Assembly (NCBI GenBank): GCA_036501825.1
Contig: DASXZP010000044.1
Coordinates: 1-64,000 of the forward strand
DNA from: JAFECT01 sp036501825
Lineage (GTDB): Bacteria; Pseudomonadota; Alphaproteobacteria; Caulobacterales; Caulobacteraceae
Direction: 5' to 3'
Length of the DNA stretch: 64,000 nucleotides
Shown: positions 56,388-64,000 of the stretch, one piece after another
Position numbering within the stretch: position 1 is the first letter of the stretch
How the letters are laid out: each line of letters starts with the position of its first letter
Program-made: the position numbers and the translations under genes
The notes under the pieces: model-generated
The model's database searches: none
Seen by the model: only the letters and a program-made list of their open reading frames with translations
Told to the model about the DNA's origin: nothing

Positions 56388-58202
56388 TTACCGCCGGCCG
56401 AACAGTTTTTCGATGTCCGACAGTTTCAGTTCCACATAGGTCGGCCGGCCGTGGTTGCATTGGCCGGAGTGCGGCGTCGCTTCCATTTGGCGCAGCAGGG
56501 CGTTCATTTCCGCCGCCGCCAGCCGGCGGCCGGCGCGGACGGAGCCGTGGCAGGCCATGGTGGAGCAGACTTCGGCCAGGCGTTCGCCGAGCGCTAGCGC
56601 TTCACCGTTTTCGGCGAGGTCGTCGGCGATGTCGCGCACCAGCGCCTGCACATCGGTTTCGCCCAGCAGCGCCGGCGTCTCGCGCACCAGGATGGCGCCG
56701 GCGCCGAACGCTTCCAGCACCAACCCCAGTTCAGCCAACTCGTCCGCGCGCGCGAGCACGCGTTCGGCTTCCGACGGGTCGATCTCCACCACTTCGGGGA
56801 CCAGCAGCGCCTGGCGCGCCACGCCGCCGCCGGCCATCTGGGCCTTCATCCGTTCGTAGACCAGGCGCTCGTGCGCGGCGTGCTGGTCGACGATGACGAT
56901 GCCGTCGCGGGTCTGGGCCACGACATAGGTCTCGTGCACCTGGGCGCGCGCGGCGCCCAGCGGATAGTCGATCGGATCGATCGGCGCCGAGGCTTGATAC
57001 TGCGCCTGCGCCGGTTCGCTGACGCCGGGGCGATCGATCGTCTCCACCCGCGCGGACAGATCGGCAAGGCCCGGAATGAACCCGCCGAGCGGTTGCGGCG
57101 GCGGGCGCCAGCCGTGGGACGACGAGCCTCCGCCGCCGGGGCGGAAGCCGTCGAGCGCGCTGGTCGCCACCGTGGTCGAGGCGCGGTGGCCGGTGCCGGC
57201 CAGTGCGTGCTTCAGGCTGCCGATGATCAGGCCGCGCACCAGGTTCGGATCGCGGAAGCGCACCTCCGACTTGGCCGGATGCACGTTCACATCCACCTCG
57301 CGCGGGTCGAGGTCGAGATAGAGCGCCGCGGTCGGATGCCGGTCGCGGGCCAGGAAGTCGGCATAGGCGGCGCGCAAGGCGCCGTTCAACAGTCGGTCGC
57401 GCACCGGGCGGCCGTTCACGAACAGATACTGATGCGCCGCGTTGCCGCGCGAATAGGTCGGCAGGCCGGCGTAGCCCGACAGCCGGATGCCCTCGCGCGT
57501 CTGATCGATCAGGATCGCGTTCTCTTCGAACTCGCGCCCCAGCACTGCCGCCAGGCGCAGCAGCCGCCCGCCCGGACCTTCCGCTTCGGCCGGCAGACGC
57601 AGCGCCTTCCGGCCGTCGAGGTCGAGCGCAAACGCGACCGCTTCGTGCGCCATGGCCTGGCGCTTCACCTCTTCGCTGATGGCGAGCTGCTCCGAGCGCT
57701 CCGACTTCATGAACTTCAGTCGCGCGGGCGTGGCGTAGAACAGGTCGCGCACCTCCGCGCGCGTGCCGTGATCGCCCGCAAACGGCGAAGGCTGCACCGC
57801 CGATACCGCACCGCCGTCGACGCGGATCGCGTGCGCGTCGCCGCCCTGGCTGCGCGACGACAAGGACAGCCGCGCCACCGAACCGATGGACGGCAGGGCC
57901 TCGCCGCGGAAACCCAGCGTCTGGATGTGCAGCAGGTCCCAGCCGCCCTCCGCGTCGGGGGACAGCTTCGAGGTCGCGTGCCGTTCCACCGCCAGCGGCA
58001 GTTCGTCGGGCCCCATGCCCCGCCCGTCGTCCTCGACCAATATCCGCGACAGCCCGCCCTGGTCCGCCTGCACTTCGATCCGGGTCGCCCCGGCGTCCAG
58101 CGCGTTCTCCACCAGCTCCTTGATCGCGCTCGCAGGCCGCTCCACCACCTCGCCGGCGGCGATGCGGTTGACGGTCTCAGGCGGCAGGCGGCGGATGGTC
58201 AT
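56388..58202 (-). CDS. mutL: DNA mismatch repair protein MutL with endonuclease motif
   Basis: A 604-residue MutL. The GHKL ATPase domain has IAAGEVVERPASAIKELVENA, DDGRGM and GFRGEALPSIGSV. A disordered linker (about 310-410, rich in Gly, Pro and Gln) leads to the C-terminal domain. That domain contains the endonuclease motif DQHAAHERLVYE at 439-450, the ACHGSVRAG segment and CNHGRP near 582. These predict a nicking MutL, as in bacteria without MutH. The minus-strand gene begins after the terminator of the upstream DUF3035 operon. Confidence 0.96.
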   Translation of the reverse strand: MTIRRLPPETVNRIAAGEVVERPASAIKELVENALDAGATRIEVQADQGGLSRILVEDDGRGMGPDELPLAVERHATSKLSPDAEGGWDLLHIQTLGFRGEALPSIGSVARLSLSSRSQGGDAHAIRVDGGAVSAVQPSPFAGDHGTRAEVRDLFYATPARLKFMKSERSEQLAISEEVKRQAMAHEAVAFALDLDGRKALRLPAEAEGPGGRLLRLAAVLGREFEENAILIDQTREGIRLSGYAGLPTYSRGNAAHQYLFVNGRPVRDRLLNGALRAAYADFLARDRHPTAALYLDLDPREVDVNVHPAKSEVRFRDPNLVRGLIIGSLKHALAGTGHRASTTVATSALDGFRPGGGGSSSHGWRPPPQPLGGFIPGLADLSARVETIDRPGVSEPAQAQYQASAPIDPIDYPLGAARAQVHETYVVAQTRDGIVIVDQHAAHERLVYERMKAQMAGGGVARQALLVPEVVEIDPSEAERVLARADELAELGLVLEAFGAGAILVRETPALLGETDVQALVRDIADDLAENGEALALGERLAEVCSTMACHGSVRAGRRLAAAEMNALLRQMEATPHSGQCNHGRPTYVELKLSDIEKLFGRR

Positions 58203-58247
58203 GGGGCCAGTTTAGGCCGAGTCAGAGCCTAGGTGGCCACTGGGGGC

Positions 58248-58278
58248 CAAAAGAAAAGGGCCGACGCTGGGTCGGCCC
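58248..58278 (-). terminator. Rho-independent terminator of the lspA/DUF3035 transcript
   Basis: Stem GGGCCGAC / GTCGGCCC (8 bp) with a 5-nt loop at 58258-58278. On the minus strand it is followed by CCCTTTTCTTTTGG. It lies 33 bp after the DUF3035 stop and 46 bp before the mutL start. Confidence 0.88.
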
Positions 58279-58310
58279 CTATCCTAGTCCCCGTCCAGTC
58301 GGATCGGGCC

Positions 58311-58859
58311 TCAGAGGCCCGGCAGTTTCCGCTTGGTCTCGTCTTTCTTGATGATGATGCTCTTGCCGCCGGTGAGCGCCTTCAGGCGCTGTTCTTCGGC
58401 GGCGACGTTGATCGGCTCCGAGGTGGTGGCGCCGGCGGCGGCGCTCGTCATCGGCGCTTCCTTGCGCCAGAACAGCACCTTGTCGGCGAAGGACTTGTCC
58501 TTGTAGGCGATCGCCCCGAACTCGTCGTCCACCACATAGCGGGCGAGCGGGTCGGCGTGCTCGGCGCCGGCGCGCTGCACCAACAGCTTTTCGCCTTCCG
58601 AACGGTCGGCGGCCTGGCTCTGGCCGATCAGGGCGAGGCGCGCGGCCGATTCCGGCTGCAGCTCCTGCGGGCGGGGCTCGCCGGGGGCGGGCGGACGCAT
58701 GGCGTACTCGGGCGGGATCACCAGCGGCGCCTTGGTCACCACCCGGAACTCGTCCGGGGTCACCTTGGCGAGACCGAGGGATTGCTGGGCGTGCTGGCAG
58801 GCGGACAGCGAAACCGCGGCCAGGGCCGTCAACGCGAGGATCAGAACGCTCTTACGCAT
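58311..58859 (-). CDS. DUF3035 domain lipoprotein
   Basis: A 182-residue lipoprotein with lipobox VSLSACQH. The mature part fits DUF3035: TPDEFRVVTKAPLVIPPEYA and RPPAPGEPRPQEL, with a charged C-terminal half. It has no assigned function, but in many alphaproteobacteria it follows lspA, as here. It is last in the ileS / lspA / DUF3035 group, and a terminator follows at 58248-58278. The start is fixed by the signal peptide (ATG 58859). Confidence 0.88.
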   Translation of the reverse strand: MRKSVLILALTALAAVSLSACQHAQQSLGLAKVTPDEFRVVTKAPLVIPPEYAMRPPAPGEPRPQELQPESAARLALIGQSQAADRSEGEKLLVQRAGAEHADPLARYVVDDEFGAIAYKDKSFADKVLFWRKEAPMTSAAAGATTSEPINVAAEEQRLKALTGGKSIIIKKDETKRKLPGL

Positions 58860-58969
58860 AAAATTCGCCGCTCCCGATGGCCCTGTGGGCCGCTGCAACC
58901 CGGTCCCGGGAGACCAGATTACGGAGTCAAAAGTGTGGTGGGGACGTTGCAGCCCTCGCCGAGGGCCGA

Positions 58970-59569
58970 TCAGTTACCGCTTTCCCGCTTGGAAGCCAAC
59001 CAGGATCGGATGGCCGGACCGAAGGCTTCGACCAGCAAAGCTATGGCCCCAAGGGTGATGGCGCTGTCGGCCACGTTGAAGATCCATGGGAAGAACCCAT
59101 GCATCAACCCGTTGAAATCCAAGAAGTCTACCACCGCGCCAAAGCGGAAACGGTCGATCACATTGCCCAGCGCCCCGCCCATCAGGCAGCCGGCGGCTAG
59201 GGCAAAAAGCCGCTTGTCCGAACGCCGCACCCACCACGCCAGGGCCACCGAGACGCCGACCGCGAACACCGCCAACGCCCAGCGGCTGAGGTCCGCCCCG
59301 CCGCGGAACAGGCCAAAACTCATCCCCCCGTTCCAGACCAGGGTCATGTTGAAGGCGCCCGGCCAGACCGGGATCTGACAGAGCGTGATCCCCGCCAGCG
59401 ACAGGTGGCCCTTCAGCTCCGGGCAGTGGTTGACGAAGGCGCCCAGAGCCAGGGTCTTGGCGACTTGGTCGACCACAATGACCGCGATGGCCAGGCCATA
59501 GGCGCCCCAGGCCAGGGGCGTGATCCCGGTGAGGGCGCCGCGCAGGCGCTGGACGGTCGTGTCGCTCAT
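58970..59569 (-). CDS. lspA: prolipoprotein signal peptidase
   Basis: A 199-residue inner-membrane aspartyl peptidase that removes signal peptides from lipoproteins. There are four main membrane helices. The catalytic pair is Asp139 in NVIDRF and Asp168 in FNVADSAI. The ATG at 59569 overlaps the ileS stop codon (ATGA), so the genes are translationally coupled. An unusually long loop between the first and second helix (about 45-75, with two cysteines) is present. Its many likely substrates include the lipoproteins of this window. Confidence 0.95.
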   Translation of the reverse strand: MSDTTVQRLRGALTGITPLAWGAYGLAIAVIVVDQVAKTLALGAFVNHCPELKGHLSLAGITLCQIPVWPGAFNMTLVWNGGMSFGLFRGGADLSRWALAVFAVGVSVALAWWVRRSDKRLFALAAGCLMGGALGNVIDRFRFGAVVDFLDFNGLMHGFFPWIFNVADSAITLGAIALLVEAFGPAIRSWLASKRESGN

Positions 59570-62538
59570 GCAGCCGCTCCGGCGTGGGTCGCGTCCCAGT
59601 GGGCCACCGCGTCGGCGTCGCGCAAGCTCAGGTCCGGGTAGCGCGGATCGGAGCCGACCTCGGGGAGGATGCGCCACGAGCGCGCGCACTTCTTGCCGTC
59701 GGCCTTCAGCGGCTCGACCGCAACGCCGGGACGTTCGGGCAGGCGGAAGGCGTCGGCGGGGCCTTCGCCCGTGACGAGTGTGGCCTGGCTGGTGCGGAAC
59801 ACCTCGGCCGCGTCGAGGCCTTCGAAGGCCGCCATCAGTTCGGGCGTGAGCCATACCTTGGGCGCAGCCTCCAGCGCCGACCCGATGCGCTTCTCGCGGC
59901 GCTCGCCTTCCAGGGCGCCGGTGACCACCTCGAGCACGCTTTCGACCTTGGCCCAGCGCGCGGCTTCCGCCTCGTTGCGCCAGTCGTGCGGCGTGTCGGG
60001 GAACTCGCGCAGGCAGTTGGACATGGCGTCCGGATAACGCGTCAGCCACGCCTCTTCGGTGGTGAAGGGGAGGGCGAAGGCGAGCCACGCGGTCAGGCGT
60101 TCGAACACCGCGTCGAGCACCGTACGGCAGGCGCGCCGGCGCATCGCATCGGGGCGGTCGCAATAGAGGCTGTCGCGGCGCACGTCGATGTACAGCGACG
60201 ACAGGTCGGTGGAGCAGAACTCCGCGATCGGCCGGATGGCTTCCTGGAAGTCGTAACGCTCCAGCGCCTCGCGCGTGGACCGGTCGAGTTCGTACAGCCG
60301 GTGCAGCATATACCGCTCGAGCGGCGGCATGTCGGCGAGGTCCACCGCCTCGTCCGGCGAATAGTCGCTGAGCGCGCCCAGCAGATAGCGCATCGTGTTG
60401 CGCAGCTTGCGATAGGCGTCGACCGTGGTCTGTAGCACCGTCTTGCCGATGCGCTGGTCGTCGGCGTAGTCGCAGAAGGCGACCCACAGGCGCAGGATAT
60501 CGGCGCCCGACTCCTTGATCACCGCCTGGGGCTCGGTGGTGTTGCCCTTCGACTTCGACATCTTCTCGCCGTTCTCGTCCAGCGTGAAGCCGTGGGTCAG
60601 CACCGCGTTGAACGGCGCGCGGCCGCGCGTGCCGCAGGCTTCGAGCAGCGACGACTGGAACCAGCCGCGGTGCTGGTCCGAGCCTTCGAGGTAGAGGTCG
60701 GCCGGCCAGTGCGAGTCGTTACGGCCTTCAATGGTGAAGGCGTGGGTCGAACCGGAGTCGAACCAGACGTCGAGGATGTCTTCGACCTTTTCGTAGCGCG
60801 CGGGATCGTGTTCGCCCAGGAAGTCGCTGTCCGGCCGGGTGAACCAGGCGTCGGCGCCTTCGCTCGCGATGGCGTCGCTGATGCGCTGGTCGACGGCGGC
60901 GTCGTGCAGCGGTTGGTTGGTTTCCTTGTCCACATACATGGCCAGCGGCGTACCCCACGCGCGCTGACGGCTGATCAGCCAGTCGGGACGGTCCTCGACC
61001 ATCGAACGGATGCGCGTCTGACCCGCCGCCGGATAGAAGGTCGTCGCTTCGATGGCGCTGAGCGCGCGATCGCGCAGGGTCGAGCCGCCCTCGATGGCGC
61101 CGTCCATGCGGACGAACCCCAATTCTTTTGTGTCGAGTGGTTTGTCCATAGCGACAAACCACTGGGGTGTGTTGCGGAAGATCACCGGGGCTTTCGAGCG
61201 CCACGAGTGCGGATAGCTGTGCTCCAGCCGCCCGCGCGCGAGCAGCTTGCCCGCCTCGATCAGCTTGTCCATCACCGCGCCGTTGGCGGGACCGAACTTG
61301 CCGGTCTTCTTGCCCTCGGTTTCCAGCACCTTCAGGCCGCCGAACAGTGGCACGTGCGGATAGTAGGCGCCGTCGGGATCGACGGTTTCGGGGATTTCGT
61401 GATGGCCGTGGGCGCGCCAGATCTCAAAGTCGTCGGCGCCGTGGCCGGGCGCCGTGTGCACAAAGCCCGTACCCGCGTCGTCGGTCACGTGATCGCCCGC
61501 CAGCATCGGCACGGGGAAACCGTAACCGCCGTCCAGCGACGCGAGGGGATGCTGCACAACCACGCCTTCGGGATCGAAATCCTCGAGGCGCGTCCACGCC
61601 GCGACCTTCGCCGCCGCACGCACGTCGTCCGCCAGCTTTTCCGCAACGATCAGACGATCGCCGGGCTTGGCCCACGGTTCGAACGCCAGGTCGGTCTCCA
61701 TCGCGTCGACGCGATAGACGGCATACTTGATCTCCGGCCCATAGCTGATCGCGCGGTTGGCGGGGATGGTCCACGGCGTGGTGGTCCAGATCACGATGTC
61801 GGCGCCGACCGCGGCGTCCGACCCTTCGACCACGGGGAAGCGCGCCCAGATGGTGGGCGAGGTGTGCTCCTGATACTCGACCTCAGCGTCGGCGAGCGCG
61901 GTGCGTTCCACCGGCGACCACATCACCGGCTTTGAGCCGCGGAACAGCTGGCCGCTGTTCTTGAACTTGTGAAACTCGCGCACGATCGCGGCTTCGGTGG
62001 AGAAGTCCATCGTCGCGTAGGGTTGCTCCCAGCGGCCGAGTACGCCCAGGCGCTTGAACTCTTCGCGCTGGCGGTCGATCCATTCGCCGGCATAGGCGCG
62101 GCAGCGGGTGCGGAACTCAGCCTTGGAGACCTCGTCCTTGCGGCGGCCCTTGGCGCGGAATTCTTCCTCGATCTTCCACTCGATCGGCAGGCCGTGACAG
62201 TCCCAGCCCGGCACGTAGTCGACGTCGTAGCCGAGCGCGAAACGCGAGCGCACCACGAAGTCCTTCAGCACCTTATTCAGGGCGTGGCCGATGTGGATGG
62301 CGCCGTTGGCGTAGGGCGGGCCGTCGTGCAGCACGAACAGTTTCTTGCCCGCGCGCTGACGGTGCTCGCGCAGCGTGCGGTAGAGCGCGCCGTCCTCCCA
62401 GGTCTTCAGGATCGCGGGCTCCTTCTGCGGCAGACCCGCGCGCATGGGGAAGGGCGTCTCCGGCAGGAAAACGGTTTCGCGGTAGTCGCGCGACCCGGCG
62501 TCGGCGGGGTCGGAGGCGGTTTTGGAGTCGTCGGCCAT
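59566..62538 (-). CDS. ileS: isoleucyl-tRNA synthetase
   Basis: A 990-residue class I synthetase with HIGH at 82-85 (AIHIGHALNK), the KMSKS loop (GEKMSKSKGN), the editing domain (WTTTPWTIPANRAI, GTGFVHTAPGHG) and WDCHGLPIEWK. It charges tRNA-Ile. The C-terminal zinc finger of E. coli IleRS (CxxC ... CxxC) is degenerate: here KCARSW and YPDLSLRD leave one Cys only. Start ATG 62538 begins the usual N-terminus; an open frame to 62619 adds low-quality sequence. The stop codon overlaps the lspA start. Confidence 0.96.
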   Translation of the reverse strand: MADDSKTASDPADAGSRDYRETVFLPETPFPMRAGLPQKEPAILKTWEDGALYRTLREHRQRAGKKLFVLHDGPPYANGAIHIGHALNKVLKDFVVRSRFALGYDVDYVPGWDCHGLPIEWKIEEEFRAKGRRKDEVSKAEFRTRCRAYAGEWIDRQREEFKRLGVLGRWEQPYATMDFSTEAAIVREFHKFKNSGQLFRGSKPVMWSPVERTALADAEVEYQEHTSPTIWARFPVVEGSDAAVGADIVIWTTTPWTIPANRAISYGPEIKYAVYRVDAMETDLAFEPWAKPGDRLIVAEKLADDVRAAAKVAAWTRLEDFDPEGVVVQHPLASLDGGYGFPVPMLAGDHVTDDAGTGFVHTAPGHGADDFEIWRAHGHHEIPETVDPDGAYYPHVPLFGGLKVLETEGKKTGKFGPANGAVMDKLIEAGKLLARGRLEHSYPHSWRSKAPVIFRNTPQWFVAMDKPLDTKELGFVRMDGAIEGGSTLRDRALSAIEATTFYPAAGQTRIRSMVEDRPDWLISRQRAWGTPLAMYVDKETNQPLHDAAVDQRISDAIASEGADAWFTRPDSDFLGEHDPARYEKVEDILDVWFDSGSTHAFTIEGRNDSHWPADLYLEGSDQHRGWFQSSLLEACGTRGRAPFNAVLTHGFTLDENGEKMSKSKGNTTEPQAVIKESGADILRLWVAFCDYADDQRIGKTVLQTTVDAYRKLRNTMRYLLGALSDYSPDEAVDLADMPPLERYMLHRLYELDRSTREALERYDFQEAIRPIAEFCSTDLSSLYIDVRRDSLYCDRPDAMRRRACRTVLDAVFERLTAWLAFALPFTTEEAWLTRYPDAMSNCLREFPDTPHDWRNEAEAARWAKVESVLEVVTGALEGERREKRIGSALEAAPKVWLTPELMAAFEGLDAAEVFRTSQATLVTGEGPADAFRLPERPGVAVEPLKADGKKCARSWRILPEVGSDPRYPDLSLRDADAVAHWDATHAGAAA

Positions 62539-62772
62539 GGGAGGTCTTCTGGTCGGAGGGTTCGAAAAGGGTGAGCGACAGTCCCGGCGCGCGCGGGGGC
62601 CCGAGCCCCGCGGCGTCACGCCGGGCGGTTAATTCGCGTCACACGCTTGGTCGAAGCGGCCATGGGCGGGGGGTTTAGCAGAGGGGTGCGGCAGGGGAAA
62701 GGCGGGGCTATGGCCGCACCGGGGTCCAAGCCGCTAAGCTCCGCCCGTCTTTTGGATTGAGGGGTCCGTGGG

Positions 62773-62976
62773 ATGCGACAGAAAAATATGCGGTTCGTCT
62801 GGACCGGCCTGGGCCTGGCGGTGCTCGGCGTCCTGTTTTTCTTAGGCATGATGGGCATGATGCCCAAGTCGAACGATCCCGCCGCCATGATGCGGACGGT
62901 GGGACAGGTTTCGGGCGTCGGGATCGGGATCGGCCTGGCGCTGGTTGTGTTCGGCCTGATCGGGAAGAAGGTCTAG
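62773..62976 (+). CDS. small two-helix membrane protein
   Basis: A 67-residue protein with two membrane helices (about 8-28 and 46-63) and a methionine-rich loop between them (GMMGMMPKSNDPAAMMR). No family is recognised. It is transcribed opposite to its neighbours ileS and the next membrane protein, in the middle of what is otherwise the ribF-ileS region. The 234-bp spacer before it (62539-62772) holds the ileS promoter region and small hairpins, but no gene. Confidence 0.6.
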   Translation: MRQKNMRFVWTGLGLAVLGVLFFLGMMGMMPKSNDPAAMMRTVGQVSGVGIGIGLALVVFGLIGKKV

Positions 62977-62985
62977 CGCCAGCGC

Positions 62986-63264
62986 TCAGCAGTCGGCCGC
63001 CATCGCGCACGCCAGCACCACCGTTGCCACGAGCCCAAACGCGAGTAGCGCAGGGACGGATATCAGCAACGTCCACAGCGCCCGCTTGCGATAGCGGACG
63101 AAGGCAGCGATCGAGAACCCGACACAGGGGATCAGGCAAGCGAGGCTGAGCCAGGGCGGCAGAACATGGGCGCCAAATAGTAGATCGGCCATCGGCGCCA
63201 GCACGCCAAGGGCAAACAAGCACGCCGCGACGCTAAGACCTTGGGCGCGCATCCTGTCAGCCAT
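62986..63264 (-). CDS. small membrane protein overlapping ribF
   Basis: A 92-residue protein with three predicted membrane helices (about 10-30, 36-54 and 66-86) and several cysteines. No family is recognised. Its ATG at 63264 lies 8 bp inside the end of ribF, so it is probably co-transcribed with it. The two stop codons with the convergent gene at 62976 are 10 bp apart. Confidence 0.55.
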   Translation of the reverse strand: MADRMRAQGLSVAACLFALGVLAPMADLLFGAHVLPPWLSLACLIPCVGFSIAAFVRYRKRALWTLLISVPALLAFGLVATVVLACAMAADC

Positions 63265-64000
63265 TCAACCTACGCCGCGCTTCTTCGACGTCCACCGCGA
63301 TGCGGGCCTTCAGGGCGTCGAGACCGTCGAACTTCTGTTCCGGGCGGATGCGGGAGACCAGTTCGGTTTCCAGGGTCTGGCCGTAGAGGTCTTCGTCGAA
63401 GTCGAACAGGTGAACCTCGAGGCGCTCGTCGGTTCCGTTCACGGTGGGGCGGCGTCCTACGTTGGCGACGCCGTCGATCCGGCGCCCGTCGGGCAGGCGC
63501 ACGCGCACGGCGTAGACGCCGAAGGCCGGGCGCACATAGTCGTCGAGGCCGATGTTGGCGGTGGGGAAGCCGATGGTGCGTCCGCGCTTGTCGCCGTGCA
63601 TTACTTCACCTTCGATGGCGAAGGGGCGGCCCAGCATGGCGTCGATCTCTTCCACGCGGCCATCGGCGATGGCGCGGCGCGCTTCGGTGGAGGCGTATTT
63701 CACGCCGTCCAGCGCGGCCATGCGCTCGACGATGGTGACGTCGAAGCCGAGTTCGCGGCCGTAGCGCTGCAGGATCTCGCCGCTGCCGGTGCGGTCCTTG
63801 CCGAAACTGACGTCGAAGCCGGCGGCCACGTGTTTCACGCCGAGGCCCTGGGCCAGCACGTCGTGGGCGAAGGCGTGGTCGCTCATCTCCGCCATGGTCG
63901 CATCGAAGGGCAGGCGGTAGAGAATGTCGACGCCCAGCGCCTCCAGGGCGCGCGCCTGCTGCGCGGGGCCCATCACGCGGAACGGCGCGGCGTCCGGCTG
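63257..64000 (-). CDS. ribF: bifunctional riboflavin kinase/FAD synthetase, N-terminus cut by window edge
   Basis: The visible 247 residues include the end of the FAD synthetase nucleotidyltransferase domain (HDVLAQGLGVKHVAAGFDVS, FGKDRTGSG) and the complete riboflavin kinase domain. The latter has the motif GFPTANIGL, and YGVYAV-type strands (FGVYAVRVRLPDGR, GVANVGRRPTVNG). The protein phosphorylates riboflavin to FMN and adenylates FMN to FAD. The start lies beyond base 64000. It is on the same strand as ileS and lspA, the classical alphaproteobacterial order. Confidence 0.95.
   Translation of the reverse strand, partial: QPDAAPFRVMGPAQQARALEALGVDILYRLPFDATMAEMSDHAFAHDVLAQGLGVKHVAAGFDVSFGKDRTGSGEILQRYGRELGFDVTIVERMAALDGVKYASTEARRAIADGRVEEIDAMLGRPFAIEGEVMHGDKRGRTIGFPTANIGLDDYVRPAFGVYAVRVRLPDGRRIDGVANVGRRPTVNGTDERLEVHLFDFDEDLYGQTLETELVSRIRPEQKFDGLDALKARIAVDVEEARRRLNG

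Noticed and set aside
62539..63264. A riboswitch or T-box leader for ribF or ileS
   Set aside because: The ribF 5' end is outside the window, and the ileS leader shows no T-box or FMN-element consensus, only small GC hairpins.

Overview
The window is high-GC, densely coded bacterial DNA and reads as a chromosomal segment of an alphaproteobacterium, most likely from the order Caulobacterales. The evidence is the ribF / ileS / lspA / DUF3035 gene order, a long HisRS, a MutL carrying the endonuclease motif, a SapC-family protein, small DUF6632 and DUF6980 genes, a GGAAC-N17-CGTT (EcfG/SigT-type) promoter, and many exported peptidases. The genus cannot be fixed from the sequence. I see no phage, insertion sequence, CRISPR array or replication origin.

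Layout. 1-2.9 kb: start of an NRPS-like adenylation protein (cut by the left edge), a single-TM protein with a paralogue at 31 kb, tRNA-Leu(CAA), a DUF4199 protein and a membrane-anchored LuxR-type regulator. 2.9-11.3 kb: exported S9 and DUF885 peptidases (divergent), DUF2251, a MobA-like nucleotidyltransferase and an M1 aminopeptidase lipoprotein. 11.3-15.8 kb: envelope and stress genes (GlsB/YeaQ with an EcfG-type promoter), a MarR/VOC divergon with an 18-bp operator, and an ETHE1-like persulfide dioxygenase. 15.8-21.6 kb: two tandem M13 peptidases, DUF2059 and a lipoprotein. 21.8-28.1 kb: hisS, pgi and a DsbD/ScsB-type thiol reductase. 28.2-36.4 kb: hotdog protein, SapC, hydrolase, DUF6632, a very large M14 peptidase and a cysteine-less Asp/Glu racemase homologue. 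36.4-42.7 kb: a heterodimeric ABC exporter with one degenerate ATP site, DoxX, thioesterase and CHAP protein. 42.8-49.1 kb: thiolase, lipoprotein, an orphan DNA C5-methyltransferase coupled to a DUF6980 protein, an M23 peptidase and a MerR/TipAS regulator. 49.4-58.2 kb: tadA, an RluB-like pseudouridine synthase with a huge repetitive basic tail, a TPR-sulfotransferase, a phospholipid module (CDP-alcohol transferase, CdsA, PlsC), rsmD and mutL. 58.3-64 kb: DUF3035, lspA, ileS, two small membrane proteins and the end of ribF (cut by the right edge).

The most unusual feature is not a gene. Nine spacers hold interrupted inverted repeats with arms of about 25-70 bp around 20-110 nt. Six of the seven convergent spacers longer than 100 bp contain one, and these run almost exactly from one stop codon to the other. 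Many carry extra small hairpins. Arm sequences differ between loci while the two arms of a locus match each other, and some loci are clear variants on one skeleton. They look like a structurally conserved but sequence-diverse class of intergenic elements, perhaps bidirectional terminators or 3'-end structures, or REPIN-like elements.

Functionally most genes are housekeeping (tRNA charging and modification, mismatch repair, 16S methylation, lipid synthesis) or cell-envelope and secreted proteolysis. Several start/stop overlaps (ATGA, GTGA, TGATG) point to translational coupling.
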